Below are positions 34,001-43,607 of a stretch of DNA of 64,000 bases, one piece after another; position 1 is the first letter of the stretch, and each line of letters begins with the position of its first letter. Source of the stretch: Micrasema longulum (Eukaryota; Arthropoda; Insecta; Trichoptera; Brachycentridae); assembly GCA_022494885.1 (NCBI GenBank), contig JAGVSM010004968.1:21170-85169 (forward strand). Reading direction: 5' to 3'. The notes under the pieces were generated by a model. The model was not told where the DNA came from, made no database searches, and was given only the letters and a program-made list of their open reading frames with translations. Made by a program: the position numbers and the translations under genes.

Positions 34001-34749
34001 TGATTATTATACCAATGTCATATGTATTGTTTATTGTTTTTAAACTAAAATAAATAAAATTGAATTTAAAAAATAAATAAACTGTATATTTTATATAATA
34101 ATTTATATCTAATTATTTTTTTTACATTGTCTTCTTTGGAATTTTATGATTTATTTTGTTTTTCTGAATTGTTATTCTATTGCATCACATGATATTATAA
34201 TTAAATTAAATTAATTTTACAATATATTTTTTATTGTTAATTATTATGGCTTAACACAGACACTTTAAAAGGTTTATTAATATTTAAACGAGTGTAATTT
34301 TGAATGAACAAATTAATAAATAAATAATGAAAAAAAAATATTTTTATGTGCCAATATGTCTTCTTGCTTATACTGATCATCGTGGTTTCGGATGTGACAG
34401 GGTTTAATGAACACCCAGTATTTAGATTGCTCCTAACAGCAAAAAAAGGGTGAAATTTCACAGGGCCCGAGATTCTAATAATTCAAATGAGGCCCGAAGG
34501 GCCGAATTTCCTATCCTGTAGCTTTACTTTCTATTTATCGAATAATGTTCGCAAGGACCTGCACTGTGACGGTCAGGAGCTCGTCCGCCCCGGCCGCGCC
34601 CTCGGCCCCCGGCTCCGGGTCCTGGCGGGGGCCCGCGTCGCGTATGTACACGTGCAGGAAGGCCTCCGTCACCTGGTTTTGCATCACCTTCTCGGCGAAC
34701 CTGTAGTACAGCACGCGGTTGCTCTTCCACAGGTGGCGAAATCGCTGCT
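24702..34749 (-). CDS. myo: Myoglianin (GDF8/11-like TGF-beta ligand), three C-terminal exons
   Basis: Secreted ligand of the activin/myostatin branch; in Drosophila it signals through Baboon and Smad2 from muscle and glia. Exons 34559-34749, 30627-30860 and 24702-25085 join in frame. The first two give the end of the propeptide (VTEAFLHVYIRD, ELLTVTVQ, then GKWLKVNVTRALAEWFLLP, the W..xDVT..L..W segment of myostatin). The last holds a furin-type site (RRRTKR) and a 109-residue mature domain with nine cysteines (mature positions 6, 15, 16, 43, 47, 73, 74, 106, 108), as in myostatin, plus FGWDWIIAPK and PAMVVEKCGCT. The junction KGDVDN|MPYLEVFLED aligns with the myostatin GLNPFLEVKVTD region. 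The introns (5.5 and 3.7 kb) are full of mobile elements. Signal peptide and earlier propeptide exons were not found; they should lie right of 34749, perhaps beyond the window. Confidence 0.95.
25252..25610. repeat. Foldback repeat family A copy in myoglianin intron
   Basis: Contains GAAATCCAGCCAGTCTGCAA, GATATGCTCAAAACATTG, TTTCAGGCGTTGTCTAGTAG, GTAAAGTGGCCACTGAAACC and CCCTCTCTGTTGCAAC. Confidence 0.85.
25900..26350 (+). pseudogene. RTE-like LINE C-terminal remnant
   Basis: Shifted frames read LLYGCESYHLTKAQ, CLRRLLVIR and RRWTWLGHVLRMPQEN, the typical xYGxE...R..WxGHVxRM end of RTE-type ORFs. Several frame breaks. Confidence 0.65.
26364..26808 (+). mobile_element. Possible solo LTR
   Basis: A 445 bp segment starting TGTTAAATTAG and ending ATTCTACA holds TATAAAGAGACCAGGGGACG near 26546 and AATAAATACGCATC near 26713 followed by a C/T-rich stretch (CTCGTGTCTTCTCTGTCG), the order promoter, R, polyadenylation signal, U5 expected of an LTR. 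No gag-pol, no target duplication confirmed. Could also be a promoter fragment. Confidence 0.4.
27370..27605 (+). pseudogene. Possible LINE RT fragment
   Basis: RSKKCIKYLGVTFDCLIHI resembles the KYLGVxxD motif downstream of the RT core. Short and isolated. Confidence 0.4.
28099..28470 (-). pseudogene. RTE-like LINE C-terminal remnant
   Basis: The frame reads MDDERIVKQVYMAKMNG, RRRPRKTWHDQINQNLKS and ends VWRYILSAYPYGEMAG, matching the end of the RTE copy at 56246-56960 (…KRIYHAKVK, RRRPR, NLSAYPYGE). Confidence 0.7.
28622..28750. repeat. MITE family J, partial
   Basis: GAACGTAGTTATGCAGAAAG matches the left end of the element at 57676-58086; CAGGCCGCTTTCGTAC-like internal sequence follows. 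Confidence 0.5.
29166..29592. repeat. Palindromic MITE family I, short complete copy
   Basis: Ends TTTAGGGCCAGACCGTGAAA and inverted TTTCGCGGTCTGGCCCTAAA; both arms continue through GAGGAACATTCCTC-type and TTTCCCGGACAAG-type motifs. Confidence 0.8.
29904..30605. mobile_element. MITE family C copy 2, with nested family D
   Basis: Ends CAGGGTGTTCTTTAAACC and inverted AACGAACACCCTG, flanked by TA. The body is split near 30090-30486 by a family D repeat. The right end sits about 20 bp inside the intron from the donor of the myoglianin penultimate exon. Confidence 0.85.
30090..30486 (+). repeat. Family D repeat inserted in MITE C
   Basis: GGGTCATGGGGTCTACCAC, AACCATGACCCGAGTTC, CTGCCTTAAAACAGGTTGTA and GACATAATCCAGAGAAATC also occur in the copy at 51593-52890. 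No ORF. Confidence 0.75.
30627..30860 (-). CDS. myo: myoglianin propeptide exon (penultimate)
   Basis: Seventy-eight codons, phase 0 at both ends, from acceptor CGTGCGCAG to donor AAT|GTGAGC. It encodes VSRVTKNNDVFTSS, GKWLKVNVTRALAEWF, VLGLVVRAQDSE and ends GKGDVDN. A MITE ends about 20 bp after the donor and a tandem array begins about 20 bp before the acceptor. Confidence 0.9.
30880..31680 (+). repeat. ~155 bp tandem array next to myoglianin exon
   Basis: The motif GGCCTAAGCCAATTACAAC recurs at 31237, 31393 and 31548 (period 155-156 bp), with a further copy at 30910 separated by a SINE-like insert. The last units share over 90 percent identity by eye. Confidence 0.9.
30978..31165 (+). repeat. 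tRNA-like SINE inside the tandem array
   Basis: TGTGGTCCTGTGGCTAGTG and CCGTGGTTGGAATCCCAC look like weak A and B boxes; the rest is AT-rich. It interrupts the first array unit. Confidence 0.45.
31943..32304. mobile_element. MITE family C copy 3
   Basis: TA-flanked, ends CTGTGTGTTATTTAAACC and inverted TTTAATGAACATCCTG. The central hairpin arms TTGCTTACTTCTGCAGGGG and CCCCTGCAGAAGTAAGCAG are preserved. A (CA)n(TA)n microsatellite abuts the left end. Confidence 0.85.
32663..33196. mobile_element. MITE family B, copy 3
   Basis: Ends CAGTCCTTAAAATGTAAC and inverted TATATTTTAAGGACTA, TA-flanked, with the CAGTGATCAGTAATTTCC internal motif. No ORF. Confidence 0.85.
33600..34080 (+). mobile_element. 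LINE 3' end (RT C-terminus and tail)
   Basis: The frame 33653-33844 reads RSYTTFYLPAFNNN and MAHFNALSRILRLYNNV, then DIFNDTLKQYRK, the N..xxRxxxxFN end of Jockey-type proteins. AT-rich 3' UTR ends in AAATAAATAAACT. Confidence 0.6.
34335..34418. repeat. MITE family C, right end only
   Basis: CCAATATGTCTTCTTGCTTA, TGATCATCGTGGTTTCGG and GGTTTAATGAACACCCAG match the right terminus of family C. It lies about 140 bp from the myoglianin exon donor. Confidence 0.8.
34559..34749 (-). CDS. myo: myoglianin propeptide exon (antepenultimate)
   Basis: Starts after acceptor TTCTGTTTGCAG with two bases completing a codon (phase 1 intron upstream), then 63 codons: EQ/QRFRHLWKSN, LYYRFAEKVM, EAFLHVYIRDAGPRQD and ELLTVTVQ. 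A Gly/Ala/Glu-rich insert (PEPGAEGAAGAD) sits where vertebrate myostatin is compact. The donor used here is CAG|GTCCTT, weak but the one that joins the frame to the next exon as VTVQ-VSRV. GC-rich against AT-rich flanks. Confidence 0.85.
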
Positions 34750-34799
34750 CTGCAAACAGAATCACGTCTGGATTGCCAGCCAAGCAAAAACACAAGGGT

Positions 34800-35745
34800 A
34801 AAAGGCGCTTAATACATTTTTTCATCCCACTTAGAAATATACTTAAAGTCCCGGACTTGAAACACCTGTACCATGCACTGGCAAATTCTGTGTTGACTTA
34901 CGGTCTAATTGGTTGGGGAGCTTGCACAAAAACCGCCCTTGAACCTGTAGCAATTGCACAGAAATCTTTAATCCGAGTCATCTTAAAAAAACATTTCGCT
35001 ATCCAAGTGACTTGCTCTTCAAAGAATTCAGAGTACTGAATATTATTCAACGGTATATATTGAGAACGGTAGTGGTTACACACATAAAGAGAGACATTTA
35101 CCCAAGCGTCAACCACAACCATAATACAAGATACTCTAATAGGGATCTGATACTAAGTGAAGGGGTCAACACTGTTCTAGCATCGAGACAACACTATTAC
35201 GTAGGCAAAAGGTCCATAACCTTTTGCCAGAATCGTGGAAAGACGGGAGTGTTGTCAAGTTACGGAAGGTGTTGACCTCGCTCTTTCATGACATTGGTCG
35301 TAGGGAGTCAGAAAAGTTGATGCATGCCACGGATTGGAGAACCTTACTGGATGTCAAAAATATAATATAAAAAATAAGGAATAATTTTAAAAATATATAT
35401 TTATAGATGACAACCATGAAGTTTCGCATAAATAAATTGTCTATGTTTTTATGAATGTATGTATGTGTATGCGCATGGGTGTATGTACGTGTGTGTGTAT
35501 GTACATGTGTATATATGTGTATATTTATATATACATGTGTGTATATATATGTGTGTATGTCTGTATGTATATGAATCAAAATGTGTATCCGAATAAGTTT
35601 ATATTTTGTTTGTCTGTGCTCTATATTAATTTGTTAAGTATTATAATATATTAAAATGTAATTGCCTAGCTTGGAACGGGGTATGTACCCTTGTTAGCTG
35701 GGCAAAGTGAATATGGAATTGTATTTTGATAAAAAGTGTGAATAA
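34800..35745 (+). mobile_element. 5'-truncated LINE beside myoglianin exon
   Basis: The frame 34815-35037 reads ILKVPDLKHLYHALANSV, LTYGLIGWGACTKT and AQKSLIRVILKK, an RT C-terminal region; the frame then shifts to FRVLNIIQRYILRTV and NHNTRYSNRDLI. A (TG)n/(TATG)n microsatellite near 35440-35570 is part of the 3' UTR, which ends AAATGTAATTGCCTAGCTTG ... AATAAATAAAT. The same 3' UTR occurs at 50265-50655. It begins about 50 bp upstream of the acceptor of the myoglianin exon. Confidence 0.8.
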
Positions 35746-35799
35746 ATAAATAAAAAAATAAAAAAAACTAAACTTTTGCAGGTAAAGAAATATTGCGCT

Positions 35800-36350
35800 G
35801 TACGAGAATTATTTTGAAAAGGGAATACGCTGGATCCTCTTTTTACACGAGAATGCGTTCGACACAGTACCGCGTAAAAGCCTATACTCAAGAATTAACA
35901 GTGGCGCATACGTTTAAAAAAAAATCACAATTCTGCTTTTGTTTTAAACGAATTTCTCAAATCACCCAATTTTACTTTTTTGATAATATTATTTGTACCT
36001 TAAAGCTGAATAAAATTTACTTGTCTTATATGTCTAGAGTCTATTGTTGCATTTTGGAAGGCCTCGATAACTGCCCATTTTTCAACTAGAAGAAGATCAG
36101 ATAAGATCTGTACGTTAAAGCCGAAATGCTGGAAGTCAAATTTGGTAAATTATTCAGGAGAGCGGTTTGAAGTTGTAAAACTGTTTCAAATGTATCTCTC
36201 AAAGTAAAAACGCAATGTATCGCTGTTTTTTTGGATTTATGGGCTTTTGAAAAGAATATTTAAGAAAAAAACATTGACTATCAAATAACTATAGAACTTT
36301 AATTTTTTTTGTTCTAACCGCCCGGATCGCGCCTAAACTCCTCCTCGGAC
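35800..36350. pseudogene. Rearranged RTE-like LINE fragments in opposite orientations
   Basis: Plus strand 35845-35900 reads NAFDTVPRKSLYSRI (RT motif A region). Minus strand 36065-36010 reads AFQNATIDSRHI, the following RT segment, and continues in sequence shared with 55135-55480. The two pieces face opposite ways. Confidence 0.65.
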
Positions 36351-37082
36351 TTTATTAAAAAAAGTAATGTAGAATATTGAATGCAAAACAATGTATTCAT
36401 AATACTTTCTTCAGGTAAAAACATTGATTTACGTGCCATTAATTTAAATATTAATTATTTATGAAAATTACAGGCTAAAATAAATTTTATGACATGCTAT
36501 TATTACAATATTTGAGTTTGTCCAAATGTTCGTAGACAAAAGACTGGATTCCCTACTGGTCTAAACTGACAACTAATGGATGCACCTCTCGTGTTTTAGA
36601 ACAAGCTATTTCAGTAGTGTTAAACATGAGGACTCCAATGTTTTCAGCGTTAATAGAATCTAAATATATATATAAATATACAAGGGACATTCACTATTCA
36701 ATTTTGTAAAAATGTGACTTCTTGGCTTTCAGCTTTAAGGTACAGAAATATATGTGGCATGGATCTATAAAGGCCAATGTATATAAACTAGTTAAATATA
36801 CACGTAAACAAAATACAACAGAGACGAAGACAATTTAAGAGAGGGGAATATAGACGTCTAGGCATCCACAGGGCTTATGACCTGTTATTGGCTGGTTTAA
36901 GTGGCTACGTGACACACTGTGTAACATTCACCATTCTGCCTATATTAAAACATCTATGTTCCTCCAATTCTTCCATCTGTTGACGTTTGTGATTTATATG
37001 ATTGAATTATTTCACCTACATACTGGGCCACGCATGAAATTATATTTTATTTGGACCAAAAATATTGTTAATAAATACACCT

Positions 37083-37308
37083 GGGCCCTGATTGCAATGG
37101 GAAGTTGACAGAGTTATCTTCGACTGTCTTTAAAGAAGAACCGAAATTTGTGTACGAAAATGAGTATATTTAAAGTATCTTTGTAGGTATTGAACATGTT
37201 TAGAAGACAAAATTGTGTTCATATTCTGCTTTTCATACAGATAACTTAATTTTACTTTGTGGATAAAATTGAAGATACATACTAACTTTCCATTGTTATA
37301 GGGGCCCT
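37083..37308. mobile_element. Element N, ~226 bp TIR element
   Basis: Ends GGGCCCTGATTGCAATGGGA and inverted CTTTCCATTGTTATAGGGGC give about 24 bp imperfect TIRs. No coding capacity. Inserted in a family A repeat; a partial copy is at 22361. Confidence 0.65.
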
Positions 37309-37415
37309 GCTTCAAGAAAAAGTATATAAATTGAAAAATAATTTCAGGCGTTGTCTGGTATGTTAGGCGAAATAATTAAATCATATGAATCTCACCCGTA
37401 ACAACAAAGATTTTA

Positions 37416-37658
37416 ATATTTTTAATTGAATCGGCATTCACTTCGTAACACTTCATTATAAATTATTATGAAAATAAAACTTTGTTATCAGTGTTACACA
37501 ATTTTATTCTTTTACAAGAACACAACTATAGTTTCGGGAGAGCACTCCTTATATCACCCGTCCATGGGAGGAGTGCTCTCCCGAAACTATAGTTGTGTTC
37601 TTGTAAAAGAATAAAATTGTGTAACACTGATAACAAAGTTTTATTTTCATAATAATTT
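37416..37658. mobile_element. Insertion carrying a perfect 91 bp hairpin
   Basis: ACAAAGATTTTA (12 bp) flanks the insert at 37404-37415 and 37659-37670; other family A copies lack the insert. It holds 43 bp of single-copy sequence and then arms 37459-37549 and 37569-37659, perfect inverted copies with a 19 nt loop (arm core CAACTATAGTTTCGGGAGAG). Confidence 0.85.
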
Positions 37659-37964
37659 ACAAAGATTTTAGCTTAAGAGCTAAACTTCACAAACGTCAAC
37701 AAATGAAAGAATCGAAGGAATTTAGATGCTTAAATAAAAGTAGAATGGTGAATGTTACACGATGTGTAAATTGGCCATTTAAACCAGCCAATGACAGATC
37801 ATAAGCCCTGTAAATGCCCAGACTTCCATATTGCCTTCTCTAAAATGTTTTCCATCCCTGTTGAAATTGGTTAATCTTAATGACTCCTTAGGGGGTGAAA
37901 TCCAGTCTTTTGTCTGCAAACATTTGGACAAACTAAAAAAAATGTAATCAGGTTATCGCTTTAA

Positions 37965-38055
37965 CTAGCCAATGACGGATCGTAAGCCGTGTAAATGTCA
38001 AAACTTCCATATTCCCTTTTCAAATGTGTTTTTTTTACTTTCTGTTGTAATAAAT
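37965..38055. repeat. Foldback repeat family A fragment
   Basis: TAACTAGCCAATGACGGATC, ACTTCCATATTCCCTTTTC and TTTCTGTTGTAATAAATTTA. Confidence 0.65.
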
Positions 38056-38125
38056 TTAGATCTAATAAGGTTTCATATAAAAATATTATAAAAACAGGAC
38101 AAAAATTAGGCATGGGTTACACCTT

Positions 38126-38665
38126 TAGTCCTTAAAATATAGCTTGATTAGAATAACAGTTGTCAGCAAAAGTAACGACATAACTTTGTAGTAACGTCTA
38201 AGGAGTCATTTAAATTGACACACAAAAAATCATTCGTATCTGGCATGTTAATTAAAAAAAATAATTGAATGATTGACATAAATCAATATAAATATATAAA
38301 ATACGCTTTGAAACTAAAAAAAACTCAAATAAACCTAATTATTAACGACGTCCTTCAAGGTTACATCATTTTGCTAAATTTTAGAGATGGGAAAAGTTTA
38401 TCAATGTAAATTGATCGAATAAAAAAAAATTCATTTGAAAAAAATTCATGAAAAAAAGTATAAATGTCTTTTTTTGTGAATAATTGTCTCAAACACGCTA
38501 TAATAGGCTTGTTTTTGCGTTTTTATATCAATTTTCAGAAATAGAGTTTCTAAAAAACGTATAAAATCAATTTGATCGGTACATGATCAGTGATCAGTAA
38601 TTTCTCATCACTAGTGACATTAGTTTGGCAGCTGTCATTTTAGTCAAGCTATATTTTAAGGACCA
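38126..38665. mobile_element. MITE family B, copy 4
   Basis: Ends TAGTCCTTAAAATATAGC and inverted CTATATTTTAAGGACCA; internal GTAACGTCTAAGGAGTCA and CATGATCAGTGATCAGTA. The flanking TA is mutated. Confidence 0.85.
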
Positions 38666-39423
38666 TTGTGCCTTAGTTAAAATATGCTTCTTTGATCGTA
38701 TTAAGCAAGCAGTTCGAGTGTACGATTAACCATAATTTCATATACATATTTACCTAGTTCATTTAACCAATCGTGTAACTTATCGTATTATCTTAAGACA
38801 ATTTTCTAAAAATAACCGCGTTACGGAGTTAACTTATTCCAATAATTAATTAGAATTAGCGTATTTACACATTCATGCAAGAAGAGTTAAATTAAGCATA
38901 AAATGAATTATTAATCTCCAGGCGTTGGAATAAAATGCGATTAAAAAATAATATAATATTTTATAATTAGTTGTCGCTGTGATTGTGATGCGCTCATGAC
39001 CTGCCATAATTCACCGAACAGAGATAGTGCTGAGTACTACACACTACATAAAGGCACCAGCCGTACAAATATCCCACACTATTTGAATTCACCCTGTAGC
39101 CGCCACTACAGAAAAACCCAAGCGGCGTGAGATGTCTGCATACAAATTGATTCAAGCGTCACCGTGTATATTCAAAATAACCAGCTCAAAAAACATTTGA
39201 AACATATAATATAACTGAAGATACATATTAAACTCCTCAATAGTTTCAACATTCGCGAGCTGGATATTTTTCCTTTCATACAAATGATCGTGAATTTGAA
39301 AAGGATATTGAGTTTTCCAAGATCTTGCATTGATTCTTGATTGTCTGGTCTAAGTGAAGTCCACCTGTGAACAAAAAAATATATTCATTAGTTAAAAAAT
39401 TATAAAAGATTTTTTAAAGAATT
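38666..39423. other. AT-rich stretch, no gene supported
   Basis: A 45-residue open segment on the minus strand near 39220-39352 behind an AG was considered as a myoglianin 5' exon but does not fit in phase or sequence. Confidence 0.4.
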
Positions 39424-39706
39424 TACGGCTTCGTGGTGTGATGGTCAGCGCGTTAGCCTACCGAGCAAGAGGTCTCGGGTTCGATTCCCGACATGGTTGA
39501 AATGAAATATTTATTTTAAAAGGTGTTTCACACCCGAAAAAAAGGGTGTTTTTACACTAGAATATTTTATAGTCCCTGGACTGGTACTTGAAGCGTATGA
39601 CTGATCATCTTACCTTCATGTAACAAAAATGATCAAGATACGCTACGATTGGTGTACCAATGCAGTGCCCTATGCACTATTAGGTACGGAAAGGGGATGA
39701 TAATGA
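39424..39706 (+). repeat. Full-length tRNA-derived SINE
   Basis: tRNA-like head with GATGGTCAGCGCGTTAGCC (A box) and GGTTCGATTCCCGACATG (B box), a middle with GTCCCTGGACTGGTAC, the conserved segment CTTACCTTCATGTAAC ... GGTGTACCAATGCAGTGCCC, and a GATAATGATT tail. Confidence 0.85.
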
Positions 39707-40960
39707 TTTATTTACTTTTTATTTTATTTTTTTTAAATTATAACTTTTAGTTTTTTTACAATATAAATAAGAGGTAAAACAGAGTATTCAAAAAACAATA
39801 ATAACATAGCAATGAAATACATATGAATAGTAAGAATAGTAAAAAAAAAACCCACAAAGGCATGGCCTGCTCGTGGGTACACAAGAAATGTTAATGAACT
39901 CAACAATATTTTGAGTTTGTTCAAATTTTTGTAGACAAGGACTGGATGAGTTTTTTTTAAATGAATTTTTGCTCTTATAATAAATAGACAGGTAAAATTT
40001 TTTTCTAAAGAAAAAACCAACATATTTTGTAAAAAAATTAGGAGGTACTTTATTATAATTTTATAATTAAAAAAGATTTTAAAAAACATAAAAATATTCC
40101 TTATTATTAAAGGATAACAATATATATCGTAGGAAAAAAGGGTTAATATGTTTAGTTTGAATCCAGGATAGCGTGTTTTTTTTTAATGAAGGAAAATTTT
40201 GAAAGTTTGGTATTAACGAAATATTATTTATATTTATTTTATCTTAATTTATTTGGGAAACCAACAGTTCTACATACATAATTATAGTAAACAAACAGAT
40301 ATAGTGTATAAAGTCAGAACTAATAACAGATTTCCACAAAGTATACAAAGTTAGTAAAGAAAATATATTACATATTATATAAATACGTATAAGTTTATAC
40401 ATATAAAAATGTTATTTTTATGAACTCGTGTATATTTTTCAATAATCAAAGAAAACATATTTTTTTAATGATCTGTAAGTTATTGTAAATTCGGCGGGAT
40501 TAGAACAAGGATGCTTGAAGAGAGGATAAGGAGGGGAAGGGAGATGTACATATTTATTTATTTTTATAATGTCTATCAGTAAAGAAAGAAAATAAAAAAA
40601 ATGGGCATATAAAATATGCATGTCTCTGTGCTAGCTTCGTTTACAATGTGGTATTTCTAGCTATATCCAAATTTCCTGCAATGGTCTCTTCCCTTAGATA
40701 AAACCCAAACTTATACACTTCTCTTGAAAATTGCTACGTAAGTTAATAACAAATACTAGCCGGCCATTGCCGATTGTCACATGCTAGGGAATTTGGCCCT
40801 TCGGGCCTCGGTTGATTTAGGGCACCTTAAAATATCGCCATTTGGGCCTAACAATTTATTTTTTGCTGTTCTGAGTAATTTAAATGTAATAAAGAAGAAT
40901 CGGTCACCCAAAATAATGCTACCAAAAATCACATTAAATTTATAAATATTAACATTTTAC
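39707..40960. other. AT-rich stretch with a family A terminus
   Basis: CAATATTTTGAGTTTGTTCA (39904) and ACAAGGACTGGATGAG are a family A end. The 118-codon minus-strand frame 39733-40089 is Phe/Leu-rich low-complexity sequence and is not called as a gene. GAATTTGGCCCTTCGGGCCT near 40788 is a short motif seen inverted near 18992 and 34485. Confidence 0.45.
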
Positions 40961-40964
40961 AACA

Positions 40965-41150
40965 GAGATGAAGAACATTTAAGAGAAGGTAATATAGAAG
41001 TCTAGGCATCTACAGGGCTTATGACCTGTCAATGGCTGGTTTAAGCGGCCACTTTACACACTGTGTAACATTCACCATTCTGCCTATATTTGAACATATA
41101 TATTCCTTCAATTCTTTCATCTGTTGAGGTTTGTGAAGTTACATCATTTT
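40965..41150. repeat. Foldback repeat family A, left arm
   Basis: CAACAGAGATGAAGAACATT, GAAGTCTAGGCATCTACAGG, GCGGCCACTTTACACACTGT and TTCAATTCTTTCATCTGTTG. Confidence 0.85.
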
Positions 41151-41660
41151 ATTATTATAGATAATTTATAATGCGCTAAGATTCATGAATATAGATTTTA
41201 ATTTGTATTATGGAAAGGTAATATACCGCATCCGAGATCCTAATCAATCAAGGCCCCAAGAGCCGATTAGCTGAGGCCCGTAGGGCTGATTTAATAAGGC
41301 ATTAGGATAGATTCATTATGGCTCACCTGGTGGGTTAAATGAGGCAGAAGAGTCAAATTTACTCACACGTAACAGTCGAAAATAGCTAATCGTTATTATG
41401 ATTAATTTATTTATTCATACAAATATACATATTGTAAAAAAAAATCCTAACTCTATGAGTATCTAAAAGTATTCCTAACTCTATGTGGCCAAGAGGACTG
41501 TGTTGAGTTGGGACAACATAATGGAAAGTGGAAGCATGCATATTATTTAAAAATATTAAAAATAAAAAAAATATTACATAATCATAAAAGACATATCGCA
41601 CTTTTATAAGAATATTAACACTACAAAATTTGTTGATTTCTAACTTGAATTATATTTTAG

Positions 41661-42362
41661 ACTAGCGGACCCGACAGACGTTGTCCTGCCCGAACGTTGG
41701 CTTGCCTGCTATTTATTACCTTGGAAAAAATATCATTAATAAGTAGGTACCTAGATCATGTTTATGATGAAATTCCAAAACTAAAAATTATTAATATTTA
41801 AATATTTAATTTAAGTAGGTACCTAGGTACTTGTTTATGGTTTAATTCCAAAACATAAAATACTTAATTTTAAAATACATAATTATTTTTGCAAATGTCG
41901 AACTCAGCTCTTCTCATCAACAGGGATGCATTTTATTCATGCATGCGATTTTTTAAAAATGTATTGAATGTCAGTTAATATTATTTTAGTATTCCCAAAA
42001 ATCCAGAAAAAATAAATAAATGCGAAGAAATTATGAGTAATGTAAGGAAATAATCTGATTGGGATCCATAAAAAGCGAATGTTGTTTGTAAACATTTAAA
42101 AAAAAAAACCTTTTTAAACACAAAAAATAACATCCTTCCATTTTTTGTATATGCATTCTCGTCGAACGCAACCCTGGTAGGTCGATGAAAAAATATTTGT
42201 GTTTCTAACTTTTTTTACAGATTCTATTGAAAATGTTAATCTACGAACACGCGCAGCGCAAAGATCTTCATTTCACTGAAAACCGCGCGTAAATCGGTTA
42301 AGCCATTTAAGAGGAGTTCAGTGACATCACACGTATGGAAGAATTTTATATATAAAGATATA
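41661..42362. repeat. Dispersed repeat G, copy 1
   Basis: Starts ACTAGCGGACCCGACAGACG and ends with CGCGTAAATCGGTTAAGCC, GTGACATCACACGTATGG and ATATAAAGATA. Shared over its length with 46796-47476. No intact ORF. Confidence 0.8.
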
Positions 42363-43305
42363 TTTTACAAAAAAAGAACGTAGGTACTAAAATAAGCTAC
42401 GACCAATAGCCTTCACAATTACGAATCATTGACAGTCCTAGTCAGTTCAGATCTCAACTGAAATATTATTTCTTCCGTTTATCATACCCTCAATTTTAAA
42501 ATTAGTAAGTATAAAATGTAGTGTTAGCTTAGTTAGGATGTATGTCTATTGAGACTACAAGTTGAGACCAGCTTCTGTGGCAGCTTATTCCACCTATCAA
42601 CCAGTGGCGAATGGTGATTTTATTAACAGGTAAGCCATAAAAAAAACATATATTTGTACCTACATAGGAGGTACATAATATAAGGTAAGTAATATGTACT
42701 AAAAATTGATATTTTTCTGTGGTTCTGTGTGATACAACAACTCTCATCCATGAAATCAAATCAAACTATGTATCTTCGTGATATATTATATTATCCATTA
42801 GTTTAATATATAATTCATTAAAAAATAAATAAAAAATACCACGATGAATTCAGTCGATATTAGGTATTCTATTGAAATGTCAACTGGCCGAATTGTTCTA
42901 ATAATTAATAGTGCTAAAAACGGCTGCGTGGAGCGCTATATGTCCTACAATATGACGCATAAAAGTTATTATGGTCTTATCTGAAAAGTACCATCTCAAA
43001 GAAAAATAGTCCTTAAGAAATAATGTTTGAAATACTGTTTTCCAAATCAAGAATTTTCAAATAATTTTGTAATCTGCAAGTTTAATCTAGGAGAAAAAAC
43101 CCGCACTGGGGTTAAGACATTCAAAATATAGTATACTTATTTGTATGAAAAATAAGCTGGAATAATCGGCTAGTTTCTTGGCTCACCGCAGGCGCTAGAC
43201 ACGCTTTATTAGAATTAATATTTATATTAGGATAAAAATACAAACGGTGGAAATGATTCAAAATAAAGAGTGATTACCTATTTGTTTTTCTGTAAATAAA
43301 ATTAC
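42363..43305. other. AT-rich stretch, no feature seen
   Basis: No repeat family member or domain recognised in the short frames present. Confidence 0.4.
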
Positions 43306-43605
43306 AGTAAAACATTATTATGGTTAGTCAAATATAATGGTAAGCTGCGCATAATCGCTTCTATACACGGTTCGCCCCTGCTATCAACAACATTTTTGCT
43401 CAGGAAATGTTTCCGCGGATTTAAATTGAATCTGGTTTTCGCCAGCTTGAGACTGTGGCCTCGAAGTCGAGCATTTTGCTTGAGCATGCGATCCAAATTT
43501 GGGCAGCTATTGGGACAGTCGAATATTTGGAACTCTATCACGTCACTCCATCCGCGCCGTTCCTGCAGCGATGTGAGATCGTAATGAAAATAATTATAGA
43601 AATAT
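43306..43605 (-). pseudogene. LINE RT C-terminal remnant
   Basis: The minus-strand frame reads RLRGHSLKLAKTRFNLN, RKHFLSKNVVDSRGE and ends MRSLPLYLT, the RGHSxKL...R..FFxxRVVxxWN pattern that ends CR1/Jockey-type proteins. Confidence 0.6.
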
Positions 43606-43607
43606 GT

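Larger units (their letters stand above)
36505..37945. repeat. Foldback repeat family A complex with nested insertions
   Basis: Family A segments at 36505-36560 (TTTGAGTTTGTCCAAATG), 36820-37080 (GGCTTATGACCTGTTATTGG), 37315-37415 (TTTCAGGCGTTGTCTGGTAT) and 37671-37945 (GAATGGTGAATGTTACAC, terminal AAACATTTGGACAAAC). Element N (37083-37308) and a hairpin insertion (37416-37658) interrupt it. Confidence 0.8.

Noticed and set aside
35440..35570. CRISPR-like or regulatory repeat array
   Set aside because: It is a TG/TATG microsatellite inside a LINE 3' UTR, repeated at 50340-50475.
39220..39366. Minus-strand 45-residue open segment behind a good polypyrimidine acceptor, considered as an upstream myoglianin exon
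   Set aside because: The frame has a stop directly after the best acceptor, no donor gives the phase 1 needed by the exon at 34749, and the residues do not resemble a TGF-beta propeptide.
39733..40089. 118-codon minus-strand ORF suggesting a membrane protein
   Set aside because: Phe/Leu/Ile richness follows from A/T runs; it overlaps a family A terminus.
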